From: Piscibacillus halophilus
GTDB lineage: Bacteria; Bacillota; Bacilli; Bacillales; Alkalibacillaceae
Length of the DNA: 64,000 nt
Direction: 5' to 3'
NCBI RefSeq assembly: GCF_900110685.1
Contig: NZ_FOES01000011.1
Location: 1 to 64,000, forward strand
In this document: in pieces, positions 62,254 to 64,000 of the stretch
Numbering within the stretch: the stretch's first letter is position 1
Layout of the letters: every line of letters starts with the position of its first letter
Notes under the pieces: model-generated
The model's database searches: none
What the model was told of the DNA's origin: nothing
What the model saw: the letters and a program-made list of their open reading frames with translations, nothing else
Position numbers and translations under genes: made by a program

Positions 62254-64000
62254 TTACTCCACCGTCACCGACTTAGCCAAATTCCTCGGTTTGTCGACGT
62301 CACAGTCACGATGTAGGGCTGCGTAGTATGAGATTAGCTGTAACGGTAATACCGACACTAACGGTGTTAGAAGTGAGTGAACGTTCGGGATGACAAATGC
62401 ATCGCCTTCACGATCGAGTCCTTCTAAACTAATGATACAGTCATTAGCTCCGCGTGTCACAACCTCTTGTACATTGCTTCGAATTGAGCTATTCACGTGC
62501 TCTTGTGTTGCAAGAGCAATCACTGGTGTACCGTCTTCGATTAATGCAATCGTACCGTGCTTAAGCTCTCCTCCAGCAAATCCTTCAGCTTGAATATAAG
62601 AGATCTCTTTAAGTTTTAACGCACCTTCTAATCCAACGTAGTAGTCTAAGCCACGTCCGATGAAGAAACAATTGCGAGTGGTTGACAGATAGTCGCGAGC
62701 GATTTGCTCGAATACGTCTTTTTGATCGCATAAAGCTTCCATTGCGCTTGAGACGATCCCTAGTTCTTTCATTGGATCGAAGCCTAAAGTTAAGCCTTTG
62801 GCACGTGCTGTATCAACTGCAAGAATCGCTAATACGGCCATTTGTGCGGTATAGGCTTTCGTTGATGCAACGGCAATTTCTGGCCCTGCATGTAAGTGTA
62901 ACGTATAGTCTGCTTCACGAGAAAGGGTTGATCCCGGCACGTTTGTAATTGTTAGTGCTGGGTGTCCTAATTTATTGGTTTCCACTAATACTGAACGTAG
63001 GTCTGCTGTTTCACCACTTTGTGAAATGAACACGAATAGTGGTTTTTCAGATAATAGTGGGAAGTTATATGAGAATTCACTTGCTACGTGTACTTCTGTT
63101 GGTACTTCCGCAATCTTCTCTAAAAATTCTTTTCCGATTAATCCAGCGTGATAGCTTGTGCCAGCTGCAATAATATATACACGGTCACATTCTCTCATCG
63201 CTTGGCGAATATCTTCATCGAGTTTAATATCATCATTGTCATCCTGGTATTTTTGGATGATTTTACGCATAACAAAAGGCTGTTCGTCAATTTCTTTTAA
63301 CATGAAATGAGGATAAGTGCCTTTTTCGATGTCGCTCGCATCGATTTCAGCTGTAAATGGCTCACGTTCAACAGGTGTCCCATCTAACTTTTGAAGTTCC
63401 ACACTGTTTTGTTTAACAATGACCACTTCTTCATCCATTAATTCCACGAACTGATCTGTGACTTGTAGCATCGCCATAGAATCACTTGCTACAACGTTAA
63501 AGTTATCGCCTAAGCCAACTAGTAACGGGCTTTTATTTTTAGCCACATATACTTCCTCAGGCTTTTCTGAGTCTAATACAGCTAACGCATAAGAACCGTG
63601 TAATAAGCTAACCGTCTTGCGGAATGCTTCAAGCGTGTTACCTAATTCTTGGGCAAACTTTTCAATTAACTGTACGATGACCTCAGTGTCTGTTTCACTT
63701 ACAAAGTTCACACCTTCAAGATATTCACTTTTAAGTTCTTGGTAGTTTTCAATAACCCCATTGTGAACTAAAGTGAATCTTTCAGTAGAACTTTGGTGAG
63801 GGTGAGCATTCGTCTCGCTTGGCTCACCATGAGTCGCCCAACGTGTATGACCGATTCCTGTTGTAGCTTGAACGTTCTCATCAACCGCTTCACGCAATGT
63901 GGCAATACGTCCTTTTACTTTAAATACGTTTAGATCGTTTTCTGAACGTACCGCAATCCCCGCTGAATCATATCCACGGTACTCTAACTTTTCTAGTCCT
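62254..64000 (-). CDS. glmS: Glutamine-fructose-6-phosphate aminotransferase (start outside window)
   Basis: It makes glucosamine-6-phosphate from fructose-6-phosphate and glutamine, the first step of cell-wall amino sugar synthesis. About 581 of some 600 residues are visible; the catalytic N-terminal Cys2 is beyond the edge. [17 protein letters not shown] begins the visible part, [19 protein letters not shown] belongs to the glutaminase, and [11 protein letters not shown] and two SIS domains (about 285-420 and 450-590 of the whole) follow. The end [12 protein letters not shown] is canonical. The glmS ribozyme expected upstream is not in view. Confidence 0.97.
   Translation of the reverse strand, partial: GLEKLEYRGYDSAGIAVRSENDLNVFKVKGRIATLREAVDENVQATTGIGHTRWATHGEPSETNAHPHQSSTERFTLVHNGVIENYQELKSEYLEGVNFVSETDTEVIVQLIEKFAQELGNTLEAFRKTVSLLHGSYALAVLDSEKPEEVYVAKNKSPLLVGLGDNFNVVASDSMAMLQVTDQFVELMDEEVVIVKQNSVELQKLDGTPVEREPFTAEIDASDIEKGTYPHFMLKEIDEQPFVMRKIIQKYQDDNDDIKLDEDIRQAMRECDRVYIIAAGTSYHAGLIGKEFLEKIAEVPTEVHVASEFSYNFPLLSEKPLFVFISQSGETADLRSVLVETNKLGHPALTITNVPGSTLSREADYTLHLHAGPEIAVASTKAYTAQMAVLAILAVDTARAKGLTLGFDPMKELGIVSSAMEALCDQKDVFEQIARDYLSTTRNCFFIGRGLDYYVGLEGALKLKEISYIQAEGFAGGELKHGTIALIEDGTPVIALATQEHVNSSIRSNVQEVVTRGANDCIISLEGLDREGDAFVIPNVHSLLTPLVSVLPLQLISYYAALHRDCDVDKPRNLAKSVTVE

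Noticed and set aside
1-64000. tRNA or rRNA genes
   Set aside because: No sequence with the tRNA T-arm pattern in a fitting cloverleaf, or an rRNA stretch, was noticed on reading both strands.

Overview
The window is about 64 kb of low-GC Firmicute DNA. Strong AGGAGG-type ribosome binding sites, frequent TTG/GTG starts, an S-box (SAM-I) riboswitch, a Zur box of the Bacillus type, spore-type cell-wall enzymes and families typical of Bacilli (YdbS/YdbT, DUF2164, DUF2680, DUF2294, DUF3231, DUF4025) point to an endospore-forming Bacillaceae. It is possibly one of the salt-tolerant genera; this is inferred from gene content, not from a marker gene.

Layout. 1-335: end of an IS256-family element. 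0.4-10.9 kb: catalase, two DinB/SDR housekeeping genes, a PadR regulator with its membrane partner, an MFS exporter, a frameshifted DUF3231 gene, the YdbS-YdbT pair, a 399-bp repeat with inverted ends, and trhO. 11.2-14.9 kb: argF-argG-argH behind an ArgR-type operator. 15.1-18.7 kb: metX-metY-hom under a SAM-I riboswitch, with a homoserine dehydrogenase that lacks the ACT domain. 18.8-27.8 kb: mostly small genes, including a Zur-controlled ZinT lipoprotein, a 7Fe ferredoxin, RlmA-like methyltransferase, and a probable structured RNA. 27.8-36.1 kb: a winged-helix regulator, two MFS exporters, a copper-storage-type protein, two arrays of 21-bp units, and a flavin monooxygenase/FMN reductase pair. 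36.1-50.8 kb: a split KtrB potassium channel, spore-type lytic amidase/glucosaminidase, LysM-propeller protein, tcyABC cystine importer, alkaline phosphatase, and another split gene. 51.0-56.6 kb: DUF2294-dabB-dabA, the DAB inorganic-carbon accumulation system. 56.6-62.2 kb: an accessory, gene-poor stretch with pseudogenes, orphan regulators and phased repeat words. 62.2-64 kb: most of glmS, running off the window.

Two themes stand out. First, four genes are split by single-base frameshifts (6.4, 36.9, 50.35 and about 58.5 kb), which means either gene decay or indel errors in the assembly. Second, several intergenic stretches hold short words repeated at steps of about 10.5-11 or 21 bp, i.e. 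in step with the DNA helix. The clearest are two exact 21-bp-period arrays at 33.18-33.55 kb and an [A/C]TG[G/A] word array at 61.86-62.12 kb whose 11/22-bp step is not a multiple of three and so cannot be protein coding. I know of no named element matching these; they are the best candidates here for something undescribed.
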